The notes beneath the pieces are model-generated. The model had not been told where the DNA came from and searched no databases. It saw only the letters and a program-made list of their open reading frames with translations. Positions 36,725 through 45,140 of a DNA stretch of 64,000 nt are shown piece by piece (the first letter of the stretch is position 1; the number at the start of each line of letters is the position of its first letter). This DNA is from Desulfurivibrio dismutans (lineage in GTDB: Bacteria; Desulfobacterota; Desulfobulbia; Desulfobulbales; Desulfurivibrionaceae): contig NZ_JARGDQ010000003.1 of NCBI RefSeq assembly GCF_029210385.1, positions 124,001 through 188,000 on the forward strand. The letters are read 5' to 3'. Both the position numbers and the translations under genes were made by a program.

Positions 36725-36725
36725 T
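36695..36725. repeat. 31-bp direct repeat, copy 1 (flank of Fic insertion)
   Basis: A 31-nt sequence beginning GCGGTTGTAGTAGTCGATGG covers the first codons of the methyltransferase gene (minus strand). It is repeated perfectly at 38207-38237. The two copies bracket a 1.48-kb segment holding the broken Fic gene. Confidence 0.95.
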
Positions 36726-36779
36726 TAAAAAAATCCGGCAAGGGGGAACGGCGTTATGGGGAGGGCCTCTTCCAGTTCT

Positions 36780-38035
36780 TCAATCCGGGCAAAATCCACC
36801 ACCAAAAACCTTCTGGCCAAAAACCTCCTGATAGATGCCTTCGAGGCGCTGCGCCTCCTCATCGCTCAGCGCCTCGAACTCCCGTTGGCGCGCCCGGTTG
36901 GACAAGTGGCCGTCATTCTGGTTCAAGAACCGGAACAGAAGATCGACCATGCGGTCCGGCATATCGATGAAGCCGGTAACCAGTTGCCGGAACCGGTCGT
37001 AGCGGCGCAGAAAATCGGTTTCGTAAGGCAGGTCTTCTTCGACGGTCTTGCGAACGCAGGCATAAAGAAATTCGGCATGCGGCGTCGCGTCGAAGAACCG
37101 GTAAAAATCACCGGTGTCGTTGAGCACCCGGACATTGAACCGGTCGGTCGGCTCCCATTCGACCAGGGGCAATAACCGCGACGAATAGTTTTCCAGCACG
37201 CGCCGGTATTCATCGATCTGTCCCAGAATGGCGGCGGAGATCGGAAAAACGACGCCGGGCGGATTAAAGCCGCGCTGTGCCAGTACATGATGAATGAGAT
37301 AGCGGTGAATGCGGCCGTTCCCGTCTTCGAAGGGATGGATATAGACGAAGCCGAAGGCGAGGATGGTGGCCGCGATCACGGGATCGAGTTGGCGGGCCGG
37401 CCCGCGATCGAAAGCGATCACGCCATCAATCAGCGCGGTCAGGTCTTCCGGCCTGGCACTGATATGACCGGGCAGCGGCATTTGCGTATCGCGTTCATGG
37501 TCGCCGACAAAGCCGTCCTCATCCCGCAGCCCCAGCTTCGTAAAACGGGCATCGCCGATAACGATCCTTTGCAGGCGCAGGAATTCTTCGAGGTCCAGCG
37601 CCTGGCGGCCGGCTTCGCCAATCACCCGTCCCCAGCGCTGAATGCGGTCCTGCGGGGCGCGCTCGCCCTCGATCGCGTAGCTGGATTTGGAATCTTTGAG
37701 CAACAGGAAGGCGGCGGTGCGTAGGTCCCTGTCGGGGTTTCGCGCACCAGCGCCTCGATGGCCGCGGCGCCGACCGTCAGGAACAGGCGCTTGAGGACGG
37801 CCAGATCAAGCCCCTCATATTTAAGGGCGAAGGTGAGATGGCCTTCAAGAGTCGGATGCGGCGCATGGCGCGGCGTCAGGATGCGCCACCCGCCTTTCTC
37901 CACCACCCGGTGACGTTCGCCAGTGGCATAGAGAGTCCGTGGCAGGGGCACGGACAAGCCGCAGGCATCGATCAGGGCGGCATAGCCGACCGGCGTTGCT
38001 TTTTCAGGAAGGCGCTTGTCCTGAAAAACGGTCAC
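36780..38035 (-). pseudogene. Fic-domain protein (AMPylator-type), frameshifted
   Basis: The gene is split into two frames. The N-terminal part (38035 down to about 37735) reads MTVFQDKRLPEKATPVGYAA through LKYEGLDLAVLKRLFLTVGA and ALVRETP. After a short C-run (37734-37737) the frame shifts by one base into DRDLRTAAFLLLKDSKSSYA, which continues as the catalytic part. That part has the full Fic motif HPFEDGNGRIHR (near 37290) and an inhibitory-helix motif SYAIEGE. One lost C in the run would explain it, giving an ancestor of about 418 aa. Start is probably GTG at 38035, with a 13-bp direct repeat around it. Sequencing error remains possible. Confidence 0.8.
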
Positions 38036-38206
38036 CGTCCTGAAAAACGATATCCTGTCTGATTATCCATGAAAAATGGCCATCCCACATGAATACTATT
38101 ACAAAACCAGCCGTTTGGCTGAAATATCATCATGCACTATGAATATTGTACCGTCAACGGCAAAACGCATGAAATACCGTATCCAAAAGTCCGCTAAAAA
38201 TCGCCT

Positions 38207-38237
38207 GCGGTTGTAGTAGTCGATGGTGGGGTTCATT
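38207..38237. repeat. 31-bp direct repeat, copy 2
   Basis: Perfect second copy of the sequence at 36695-36725. On the minus strand its end overlaps the stop of the VTT gene in the form ATGA, exactly as expected if the methyltransferase once began here. Between the copies lie the Fic remnant and about 170 bp of AT-rich DNA. Confidence 0.95.
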
Positions 38238-38895
38238 CTGGCTCAGTTGCCTTATGGTCCCGGCTTCTCAGTCTTTTGATCAGGTGGTAGATGGCAAGCC
38301 CCGGCAGGGCCAGCAAGACCAGCACCAGGAGGGCGATGAACTGATAGGTGAAGGGAATCCGGCCCGCATACGCCAGGATGAAGGCAAAGGGGATAATGCC
38401 GATCAGGGTCGCCCAGAAATAAAGCCCGGCCCTGACCAGGCTGAAAAGCCCCAGGGCATAGCTCAGCAGATCGACGGGAATGACCATCCGCAGGAAAACG
38501 ATGGCCCCGAACATCCCCTTTTCGGGAATCATTCGTTCTATTTTCTCCAGTCGTTCCAGGGAAACCACCTTCCGGACAAACCTCACGCCGACGACCCTGG
38601 CGATACCAAAAGCGATCATCGAGCCGACCAGCCAGGAAAAAATATTGAGCAGGCCGGTAATAAAACCGCCCCAGAGACTTGCGGCTATGGGAATGAGAGG
38701 GATGGTCGCCACCGGCGCCAGAACGATGGTGACCATGCTGACCAGGACGTAGATCGCCATGCCCCGGCCGTCGTCGCCGATAATCCTGGCAATGGCCTCC
38801 AGATTGTTCTGTACCAGCCATGAAGAGAACACGAAGAGTAGCGCCACCCCGACCGCCGCCAGTATTTCTTTGGTGTTTAGAACCTTACTCTGCAT
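38233..38895 (-). CDS. TVP38/TMEM64 (VTT-domain) membrane protein
   Basis: A 220-aa inner-membrane protein with about six hydrophobic segments and the SNARE-associated/VTT domain: TIPLIPIAASLWGGFITGLL and FLRMVIPVDLLSYALGLFSL are the typical re-entrant helix pattern of DedA/TVP38 proteins. The family is linked to lipid scrambling and membrane homeostasis. The start MQSKVLNT is open to question, as the upstream region is short and shared with the radical-SAM gene end. Its stop overlaps the duplicated methyltransferase start. Confidence 0.88.
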   Translation of the reverse strand: MQSKVLNTKEILAAVGVALLFVFSSWLVQNNLEAIARIIGDDGRGMAIYVLVSMVTIVLAPVATIPLIPIAASLWGGFITGLLNIFSWLVGSMIAFGIARVVGVRFVRKVVSLERLEKIERMIPEKGMFGAIVFLRMVIPVDLLSYALGLFSLVRAGLYFWATLIGIIPFAFILAYAGRIPFTYQFIALLVLVLLALPGLAIYHLIKRLRSRDHKATEPE

Positions 38896-38904
38896 GGTTA
38901 AAAC

Positions 38905-39876
38905 TTACAGCCGAAAAAGCCGCCGCATCAGCCGTTCGGCACCGCGTTCGTCCAGGCGTTTCAGGCCGGCCTGGCTGGCCAGCTCCAGGGCCTGCTGGTA
39001 TTCGGCTCGGTCCAGGGGGCGGTCGATGGGTGGGAACTTATGGGCCTGGCCGGCGGGGTGGTACTGCTCCATGATGTTGGTGTAGGTGTGGGGCGAGATA
39101 TCCTCGGCCAGGAAGCGGAAGATGGCCTCGCTGTCGGCCAGGCCGCCGGGCATCACCAGGTGGCGCAGCAGCAGGCCCCGGCGGGCCAGGCCCTGGCCGT
39201 CGAGCTTAAGGTCACCTACCTGGCGGTGCATTTCCTTGATCGCCTCCCGGGCGCGCTGGGGGTAATCTTCGGCCCGCAGCAGGCGTTTGGCTTCCGACGG
39301 GCGCCAGTACTTGAAATCGGCCAGGTAGATATCCACCACCCCGGCCAGCAGTTGCAGGGTGGCCAGGCTGTCGTAGGAGCCGGTGTTGTAGACCAGGGGC
39401 AGCTGCAGCCCCTGCCGGCGGGCCTCCACCAGGGCCGCCAGGATCTGGGGCACCACGTGGCTGGGGGTGACCAGGTTGATATTGACGCAGCCCTGCTCCT
39501 GCAGCTCCAGCATCATGCCGGCCAGGGCGGCGGCGTCCACCGCCATGCCGCCGTCCTGGCCGGCATGGGGATGACTGATGTCGTAGTTCTGGCAAAAGAC
39601 ACAGCCCAGGTTGCAGTTGCCGAAAAAGATGGTGCCGGAGCCTCCCCGCCCCACCAGGGGTTCTTCTTCGCCGAAATGGGGGCCGTAACTGGCCACCTGG
39701 GCCATGCCCCCGGTGCGGCAGAAGCCAATTTTGGCGGGCTGGCCGGCCAGGCGATCGCCCCCGCAGCGTCGGGGGCAAAGATCACAGGCACGCAGGCGTT
39801 CATGGCCGACGGCGGCCCGGCGGGCCAGTTCCGCGACGGGCAGTTGCCGGTAGGCGGGCTCAAACTTCTCGCTCAT
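38905..39876 (-). CDS. Radical SAM protein (PflA-like activase family)
   Basis: About 323 aa. The radical-SAM cluster motif is [17 protein letters not shown], of the CxxxCxxC type, around residue 80. An upstream pair of Cys-rich sequences, [13 protein letters not shown] and GFCRTGG, resembles the accessory cluster seen in AmmeMemoRadiSam/PflA-like uncharacterised proteins. [19 protein letters not shown] lies in the C-terminal half. Substrate is unknown. The start MSEKFEP has a strong ribosome binding site (GGAGG) and overlaps the end of rmuC by 17 bp, so translation is coupled. Confidence 0.85.
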   Translation of the reverse strand: MSEKFEPAYRQLPVAELARRAAVGHERLRACDLCPRRCGGDRLAGQPAKIGFCRTGGMAQVASYGPHFGEEEPLVGRGGSGTIFFGNCNLGCVFCQNYDISHPHAGQDGGMAVDAAALAGMMLELQEQGCVNINLVTPSHVVPQILAALVEARRQGLQLPLVYNTGSYDSLATLQLLAGVVDIYLADFKYWRPSEAKRLLRAEDYPQRAREAIKEMHRQVGDLKLDGQGLARRGLLLRHLVMPGGLADSEAIFRFLAEDISPHTYTNIMEQYHPAGQAHKFPPIDRPLDRAEYQQALELASQAGLKRLDERGAERLMRRLFRL

Positions 39877-41452
39877 CCACCTCCACCTCCCTGTCGGCCT
39901 CCATCTCCCTGTCGACCACCCTCTCCTGGTCGGCCTCCGGTTTTGCTGCCGGCTCGGGGTTTGTCGCCACCGCCGGGGTCTCGTCGCCGGGATCGGGGGC
40001 TTCGGCGTCAAGATCTCCGGGGTCCAGATCTCCGGGGTCGATGTCTGCCGGTGGCTGCATCAGCCGGGGCTGCAGGTCCAGCGCCTCGGGGCGTTCCAGT
40101 TCCCGGTCCAGGCCCGGGTCCAGTTCCTTGAGTTTTCTGGCCGTCACCAGCACCCGGTTTTCCATCGAACCCACCGCCCTGTTGTAAGACTCCACGGCGC
40201 CGGACAGCCCCCGGCGGATCGCCTGGAAATGGCCGGCCAGCACGCACAGGCGTTGGTAAAGCTGCCTGCCTAGCTCACCGATGCGGTGAGCGTGCTCGGC
40301 GATCTTTTCCTGCCGCCAGCCGTAGGATACCGCCCGCAGCAGGGCGATCAGAGTGGTGGGGGTAGCCAGGATCACCCGCTGGTTGACCCCGAATTCGATC
40401 AGCTCCGGGTCCTGCTCCAGGGCGGCGCTGAAGAAGTTCTCCCCCGGCAGGAACAGCACCACGAACTCGGGGTTGGGCTGAAACTGCTCCCAATAGGACT
40501 TGGCCGAAAGCTGATTGAGGTGGGTGCGGATCTGGCGGGCGTGTTCGGCCAGCTTGCTCTGCCGGGTCTGCTCGTCCGGGGCCTCCAAGGCTTCCAGGTA
40601 GGCCGACAGGGCCGCCTTGGAGTCCACCACGATATTTTTGTCGTTGGGCAGGCGGATCAGCAGGTCCGGGCGCAGGCGGCTGTCGGCGGCCGCGGCCGAT
40701 TCCTGCTCATAGAAGTCGCAGTAGTTGACCATGCCGGCCATCTCCACCACCCTTCGCAGCTGGATCTCGCCCCAGCGGCCCCGGGTATTGGGGGTGCGCA
40801 GGGCGCGGACCAGGTTGGCGGTCTCGCCCTGCAGCCGAGCCTGGGTGGTGGCCAGCGATTTCACCTGTTCGCTCAGCCCGGCGTAGGCCGCCGACCGCTC
40901 CTTTTCCACCTGGCGCAACTGGTCGTCCACCTTCTGCAGCGACTCCCGCAGGGGGTTGACCATCTCGGCAATGGCCCGGCGGCGCTGCTCCAGCTCGCCG
41001 CTGGCCTTCTCCTGCAGATGCCCGAAGGTGGATTTGGCCATTTCCATGAAAGACCGGCTGTTCTGCTGAAAAATCTCGCCGGACAACGCCTTGAAGGTGT
41101 CGGCCAACTCCCGCCGGGCCTCCATCAGCAGGGCCTGTTTTTCTTCAGTGACCTTGCGCTCTCCGGCCAGGCTGGTGGTCAGTTCCGCCGCCCGGGCCTG
41201 CAGGGTAGCGTTTTCCTGCTGCAGGTCGGTGATTTTGTCGTTGAGCCGGGCGATCTCGGCGCGGGCCTCCTCCAGGCGACCATCCCGACCGGCCAACCGT
41301 TCGGCCCACAGCTCCTGATCGGCCAGGCGCCGCTGCTCGGTACTTTCCCGCAGCCGCCGCCAGTGCTGGCGCCAGTACAGCCAGGCGACCAGCCCCCCGG
41401 CCAGGGTTGCGGACACAACGGCCGCCATAAAGTAGGAAATGCTGACAGACAT
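39860..41452 (-). CDS. rmuC: DNA recombination protein RmuC
   Basis: About 530 aa. One N-terminal membrane helix (residues 5-25) is followed by a long coiled coil (about 35-200). The RmuC domain shows [40 protein letters not shown] and [20 protein letters not shown]. It resembles nuclease-fold proteins that limit inversions at repeats; this is family knowledge. The C-terminal 60 residues are an acidic Asp/Pro/Glu repeat tail not typical of the family. I chose the ATG at MSVSISY (GGAG six nt upstream) over a GTG four codons before it. Confidence 0.92.
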   Translation of the reverse strand: MSVSISYFMAAVVSATLAGGLVAWLYWRQHWRRLRESTEQRRLADQELWAERLAGRDGRLEEARAEIARLNDKITDLQQENATLQARAAELTTSLAGERKVTEEKQALLMEARRELADTFKALSGEIFQQNSRSFMEMAKSTFGHLQEKASGELEQRRRAIAEMVNPLRESLQKVDDQLRQVEKERSAAYAGLSEQVKSLATTQARLQGETANLVRALRTPNTRGRWGEIQLRRVVEMAGMVNYCDFYEQESAAAADSRLRPDLLIRLPNDKNIVVDSKAALSAYLEALEAPDEQTRQSKLAEHARQIRTHLNQLSAKSYWEQFQPNPEFVVLFLPGENFFSAALEQDPELIEFGVNQRVILATPTTLIALLRAVSYGWRQEKIAEHAHRIGELGRQLYQRLCVLAGHFQAIRRGLSGAVESYNRAVGSMENRVLVTARKLKELDPGLDRELERPEALDLQPRLMQPPADIDPGDLDPGDLDAEAPDPGDETPAVATNPEPAAKPEADQERVVDREMEADREVEVDEREV

Positions 41453-41524
41453 GGGCTGCTCCACCTTGATAGTCGACTACGGGCTCCGCCAAAGAAGCAA
41501 ACGTTCAACCGTTTCTTGGCCCCG

Positions 41525-41682
41525 GTAAACGCTTGGCCAAAGGATTTCAGGAACTCCCCCTGCAGCGGGCGGCCACGGGCCTACGCGGGTTACGACAGGC
41601 CCCGGCGGCGATCCGTACTTCAGCACTTCGAGCCGTGAGCCGGCCCTGTGGCCACTTTCGGCGACGCCCCATGGCCGTTTAC
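41525..41682. repeat. Three-hairpin palindromic repeat, degenerate copy 4
   Basis: It begins GTAAACGCTTGGCC and ends ATGGCCGTTTAC. Family words TACGCGGGTTACGACAGGCC, CGTACTTCAGCACTTCGAGC and GAGCCGGCCC are present but inner hairpins are imperfect. It is longer than other copies (158 bp), perhaps because of an internal insertion. It lies between rmuC and the sulfite-reductase-like gene. Confidence 0.6.
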
Positions 41683-41747
41683 GTTAACATGATCCGGGCC
41701 GGTGAGCGAGGCTGCCAGTGACATCTGCTTGACTTTTGCGGCTAAAA

Positions 41748-41762
41748 AAAGCAAATTGCTTT
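41748..41762. promoter_or_regulatory. Perfect palindrome AAAGCAA-A-TTGCTTT
   Basis: Seven-base arms flank a single central A, about 120 bp upstream of the sulfite-reductase-like start. TTGACT lies at 41729-41734 and AGTCAA at 41763-41768. It could be an operator for a dimeric regulator near the promoter. Confidence 0.4.
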
Positions 41763-41880
41763 AGTCAATCATTAAACACCCGGTTGTCGGCGACCGCAGA
41801 AGACGCCAGGCAAGCGGCCAGAAAAAACAAAAATAACCAAGAATACAAATATTAAACCATTACACCACAAGGAGCAAATT

Positions 41881-42540
41881 ATGTTGAAAGACGGTGAAAA
41901 AGGCGCGGTACTGCAGCGCGACAAGGAAAGTTACGCCATTGTCCCCCACCTGCCCCTGGGGCTGATTACCCCCGAGCAGTTGCGGCGGATTGCCGACGTG
42001 GCAGAAAAATACCAGTGCGCGGCGATCAAGGTGACCAGTGCGGCCCGGATCGCCATTGTCGGGCTCAAGGAAGGGGAGATCGACCAGGCCTGGAAAGACC
42101 TGGACATGGCCCCCGGCGCGGCGGTGGGCCTGTGCGTGCGCAGCATCAAGACCTGCCCCGGCAACACCCTGTGCCGCCTTGGCCAGCAGGACTCCATGGG
42201 CCTGGCCAAGGAACTGGACGAAAACTACCACGGCAAGGAACTGCCCGGCAAGCTGAAGCTGGGGGTTTCCGGCTGCCCCAACCAGTGCGGCGAAAGCTCG
42301 GTGAAGGATATCGGCTTTGTCGGCAAGGCCAAGGGCTGGACCATCGTGGTGGGCGGCAACGCCGCCTCCCGGCCCCGGCTGGCCGAGACCCTGATCGAAA
42401 ACGTGGATGACACCCAAGCCCGGCGGATCACCGCCGCCATCATCGACTACTTTGCCCAAGAGGGCAAAAAGGGCGAACGGATGGGGCGGTTCATCGACCG
42501 GGTGGGTTTCGAGACCTTCAAGCAGCAGGTCTGCAGCTAA
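41881..42540 (+). CDS. Small siroheme/[4Fe-4S] sulfite (nitrite) reductase-type protein
   Basis: A 219-aa single-unit siroheme protein, about half the size of full sulfite reductases. The cofactor motif is SIKTCPGNTLCRLGQQ followed by GVSGCPNQCGESSVKDIGFV, giving the Cx5C...Cx3C ligands for the [4Fe-4S] cluster coupled to siroheme. It matches the low-molecular-weight assimilatory-type sulfite reductase of sulfate reducers. It probably takes part in cytoplasmic six-electron reduction of sulfite or nitrite; electron donor unknown. Strong ribosome binding site (AAGGAG). It is monocistronic and followed by a tRNA gene. Confidence 0.88.
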   Translation: MLKDGEKGAVLQRDKESYAIVPHLPLGLITPEQLRRIADVAEKYQCAAIKVTSAARIAIVGLKEGEIDQAWKDLDMAPGAAVGLCVRSIKTCPGNTLCRLGQQDSMGLAKELDENYHGKELPGKLKLGVSGCPNQCGESSVKDIGFVGKAKGWTIVVGGNAASRPRLAETLIENVDDTQARRITAAIIDYFAQEGKKGERMGRFIDRVGFETFKQQVCS

Positions 42541-42603
42541 AAAGGTTGACAAAACTTGCGCCAGGGGATATAAGTACCGGTTTCCGTAGTTTTGGAACAA
42601 CTT

Positions 42604-42680
42604 GGGCCTATAGCTCAGTTGGTTAGAGCCACCGGCTCATAACCGGTCGGTCCCTGGTTCGAGTCCAGGTGGGCCCACCA
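42604..42680 (+). tRNA. tRNA with CAU anticodon (Ile2 or elongator Met)
   Basis: A 77-nt cloverleaf. The acceptor stem GGGCCTA pairs with T-GGGCCC, an encoded ACCA end is present, and the D arm is AGCTCAGTTGGTTAGAGC. The anticodon stem ACCGG/CCGGT encloses CTCATAA. CAU can be elongator Met or Ile with lysidine. The pattern around the anticodon and variable loop (CATAACCGGTCGGTC) resembles bacterial tRNA-Ile2 more than Met, but I cannot settle this. Confidence 0.93.
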
Positions 42681-42802
42681 ACTTTTTGCCAGTTTCAATA
42701 CAACTAATGATAATGGGCCGCTGTAAATTTATTTCTTTTAGTCGAGCAACCAATCTTCTGCGAAAGCTTCCCGGATTCCGGGCAGCCGCTGCCGCAGAAC
42801 TC

Positions 42803-42840
42803 AAAAAAGGTGCGATCTCTCCGGATCGGCACCTTTTTTT
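42803..42840. terminator. Rho-independent terminator (bidirectional)
   Basis: AAAAAAGGTGC-GATC pairs with GATC-G-GCACCTTTTTT around a 6-nt loop, with A and T tails on either side. It follows the CAU tRNA and precedes the Nif3-like gene, whose start lies 63 bp further on. Confidence 0.85.
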
Positions 42841-42902
42841 ACGCCCAAAAGTCGGCCCGGGCGGCCCTTGCAGGGCTACCGCCATCACCGCGATCTGATT
42901 TT

Positions 42903-43733
42903 ATGAGCAACACTTTTACCGTCAATAAACTGCTTAAACTGCTCGACTCCTTCAGCCCTTTCGCCCGAGCCGAGGAATGGGACAACGTGGGGCTGATGGT
43001 GGGCGATCCGCAGCGGGAGGTGCGCGGCATCCTCCTGGCCCTGGACCCCACCGAAGACCTGCTGGCGGAATGCCGGGCCAACCAATGTAACACCATCATC
43101 ACTCATCACCCCCTGATCTTCAAGCCCCTGCCCCATCTCCGCCCGGACATGCCACCAGGACGCCTAATCTTCACCGCTATCCACCAGGAAATCAATATTA
43201 TTGCCTGCCACACCAACCTGGACGTGGCCCCCGAAGGGGTTAGCGATCAGCTTGCCCGGCGCCTGGAACTTGCCAAACTGCAGGTTTTGCAGCCCACTGC
43301 CCCCCCGGCCGCCAACGGCCGCGACGGAATCGGTTTCGGCCGCCTCGGCGAGTTGGCGGAACCGGTCAGCGGCAAAGACTTCCTGGCCCGGCTGCTTGAC
43401 GCCCTAGAGCTGGAAGCGGTGCCGGTGGCCGGTCCTCTGCCGGCCATGGTGCGCAAGGTGGCAGTTTGCGGCGGCAGCGGCTCGGACCTGGCCCCAGCCG
43501 CCCGCCAGGCCGGGGCGGACATCTATGTTACCGGCGAAATAAAACACGCCGTGGCCCGCTGGGCGGAAATGGAGGAGTTCTGCCTGGTGGATGCCGGCCA
43601 TTATCACAGCGAAAACCATGTAATCGACGCCCTGACCGTTAGGCTGGCCCGTGAACTGGCCGCCGCCGGCCACGATCTGCCGGTAATGCACAGTCGCCGC
43701 CAGCAAAGCCCCTTCAGGCTACACAAAAAATAA
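42903..43733 (+). CDS. Nif3-like dinuclear metal-centre protein
   Basis: A 276-aa protein of the NIF3/DUF34 family, which forms a toroidal hexamer with a two-metal site and is also annotated as GTP cyclohydrolase 1 type 2. AEEWDNVGLMVGDPQREV and TIITHHPLIFKPL near the N-terminus, NIIACHTNLDVAPEGV in the middle and VTGEIKHAVARWA with LVDAGHYHSEN near the C-terminus supply the conserved His/Asp/Glu ligands. Cellular role is not settled. It is upstream of the zinc-ribbon gene, with which it is commonly paired. Confidence 0.93.
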   Translation: MSNTFTVNKLLKLLDSFSPFARAEEWDNVGLMVGDPQREVRGILLALDPTEDLLAECRANQCNTIITHHPLIFKPLPHLRPDMPPGRLIFTAIHQEINIIACHTNLDVAPEGVSDQLARRLELAKLQVLQPTAPPAANGRDGIGFGRLGELAEPVSGKDFLARLLDALELEAVPVAGPLPAMVRKVAVCGGSGSDLAPAARQAGADIYVTGEIKHAVARWAEMEEFCLVDAGHYHSENHVIDALTVRLARELAAAGHDLPVMHSRRQQSPFRLHKK

Positions 43734-43801
43734 ATATTTTAGATAGTTAAAGGTAAATAAAAAGCCCCACACTAACCAGGAACCACACGAGAGGCGACAA
43801 T

Positions 43802-44527
43802 TTGAAAGACGAAATTGCTCAACTGAAAGCCCTGCAGGCCATCGACTTGGAAATCTCCGCCCTGGAAGAACAACTGGCGGCGGTGGATTCCGAACTGGAC
43901 CAACGGCGGCAGACCATCAGCGATTACCAGCAGGAAGGTGAACAGCTCCGGGAAAAACAAAGCGCCTTGCAGCAGCGCAAGCAGGAACTGGAAACCAGCC
44001 TGGAGGAGGATCTGGAAAAGATCCGCGACCGCCAGGCCAAAATGATGAATATTCAGACCAACCGCGAGTACCAGAGCCTGCTCAAGGAGTCCGACGACGC
44101 CAAGAAGGCCAACAAGGAGCGGGAGGATGAACTGCTGCGGATCGCCGAGGAGCTGGAGGAGATCGAGAAAAAGATTACAGAGCTCGACAATCTCCGCTCC
44201 GGCGAGGAAAAGCTACTGAAGGAAGACACCAAAAAGGCCGAAAAGCGGCACATTGAGCTGACCGGCAGCAAAGAAAAAATTATTAAAAAGCGCAACACCA
44301 AGGTCAAAAACGTGCCGCCGGCCATGCTCAAAAAATATGATACCCTGCGGGAGCGGCGCAACGGCCTGGCCCTGGCCGGGGTGGAAGCCGGAGTCTGCCG
44401 GGGCTGCTTCATGAACATTCCGCCCCAACTTTACAACGACCTGCTCAAGGAAGAGCAGTTGCTGCTCTGCCCCACCTGCAACCGCATCATGTTTCCCCAG
44501 GCCGCCGAGGAAACGGAAAAGGCGTAG
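43802..44527 (+). CDS. Coiled-coil C4-type zinc-ribbon protein
   Basis: A 241-aa protein, nearly all coiled coil (residues 5-175, rich in Glu, Lys and Gln). A C-terminal zinc ribbon has GVCRGCFMNIPPQ and LLLCPTCNRIMF as CxxC pairs. This is the CT398/COG1579 family, thought to bind nucleic acid or partner proteins in late flagellar or translation-related roles; function not established. The start is TTG with GAGAGG six nt upstream. It follows the Nif3-like gene, an order frequently conserved. Confidence 0.9.
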   Translation: MKDEIAQLKALQAIDLEISALEEQLAAVDSELDQRRQTISDYQQEGEQLREKQSALQQRKQELETSLEEDLEKIRDRQAKMMNIQTNREYQSLLKESDDAKKANKEREDELLRIAEELEEIEKKITELDNLRSGEEKLLKEDTKKAEKRHIELTGSKEKIIKKRNTKVKNVPPAMLKKYDTLRERRNGLALAGVEAGVCRGCFMNIPPQLYNDLLKEEQLLLCPTCNRIMFPQAAEETEKA

Positions 44528-44584
44528 CGAGGGACTATCGCCTTCCTTGTCTTTTACAGGCAAAAGGCTTATTGTTCGAAATTC

Positions 44585-44941
44585 GGGGCGGGCGCATGGT
44601 CGCCGGGGTTTTGTTTCCGACAAACCCCCGGAGGAAAGTCCGAACTCCGCAGGGCAGGGAGGTTCGTAACGCGAACCGGGGGCAACCCCAGGGAAAGTGC
44701 CACAGAAATTATACCGCCGGGTAACCGGTAAGGGTGAAATGGTGGGGTAAGAGCCCACCGCTTGCCTGGTGACAGGCAAGGCAGGGTAAACCCCTCCCGG
44801 AGCAAGATCAAATAGGGAAACGTTTGAGGGCGGCCCGTCCGATGTTTCCGGGTAGATCGCACGAGGCGCCGGGCGACCGGCGTCCTAGAGAAATGACCAT
44901 GGCCCGGCAACGGGTACAGAATTCGGCTTATAGCCCGCCCC
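44585..44941 (+). ncRNA. rnpB: RNase P RNA, class A
   Basis: About 357 nt. The ends GGGGCGGGC and GCCCGCCCC form the P1 helix. The conserved P4 halves and core are clear: GAGGAAAGTCCGAACTCC near the 5' part, CAGGGTAAACCCC in the middle and CCGGCAACGGGTACAGAATTCGGCTTATAG at the 3' end read in shorter pieces. A T-run follows at about 44946-44952. It is the catalytic RNA that matures tRNA 5' ends. Confidence 0.97.
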
Positions 44942-44957
44942 GATCCTTTTTTAAACT

Positions 44958-45065
44958 GTAATCGCCCAGCAGCACCACATCTTCGGGCGACCAGCCAGGC
45001 TTACGTAAAGAGAGTACGCCGCGCCTGGCCGCTTACCCGAACCTGCGGCACTGCTGACCGATTAC
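44958..45065. repeat. Three-hairpin palindromic repeat, copy 5
   Basis: A 108-bp element, GTAATCGCCCAGCAGCACC to GGCACTGCTGACCGATTAC. Inner parts are GACCAGCCAGGC/GCGCCTGGCC and ACGTAAAGAGAGTACG. It is followed within 65 bp by GTTACGTGCCAGAATGAGCT, a flank also found beside copies 7 and 9. It lies between rnpB and ispDF. Confidence 0.85.
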
Positions 45066-45140
45066 GGCCCGTTATATCAGCGGGTTATACCCCTGCTGAA
45101 CCGTTACGTGCCAGAATGAGCTGGATAGTTACTAACTATT

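Larger units (their letters stand above)
41453..41880. other. Intergenic region upstream of the sulfite reductase gene
   Basis: About 430 bp without a gene. It holds a degenerate palindromic repeat (copy 4), a short palindrome at 41748-41762 and the leader of the sulfite-reductase-like gene. Two TTGACT/AGTCAA words flank the palindrome and may belong to a promoter. Confidence 0.5.

Noticed and set aside
39877-40011. N-terminal 45-codon extension of the radical-SAM gene
   Set aside because: It is a Trp/Arg/Pro-rich shadow of the acidic rmuC tail in another frame; the internal ATG has a strong ribosome binding site.
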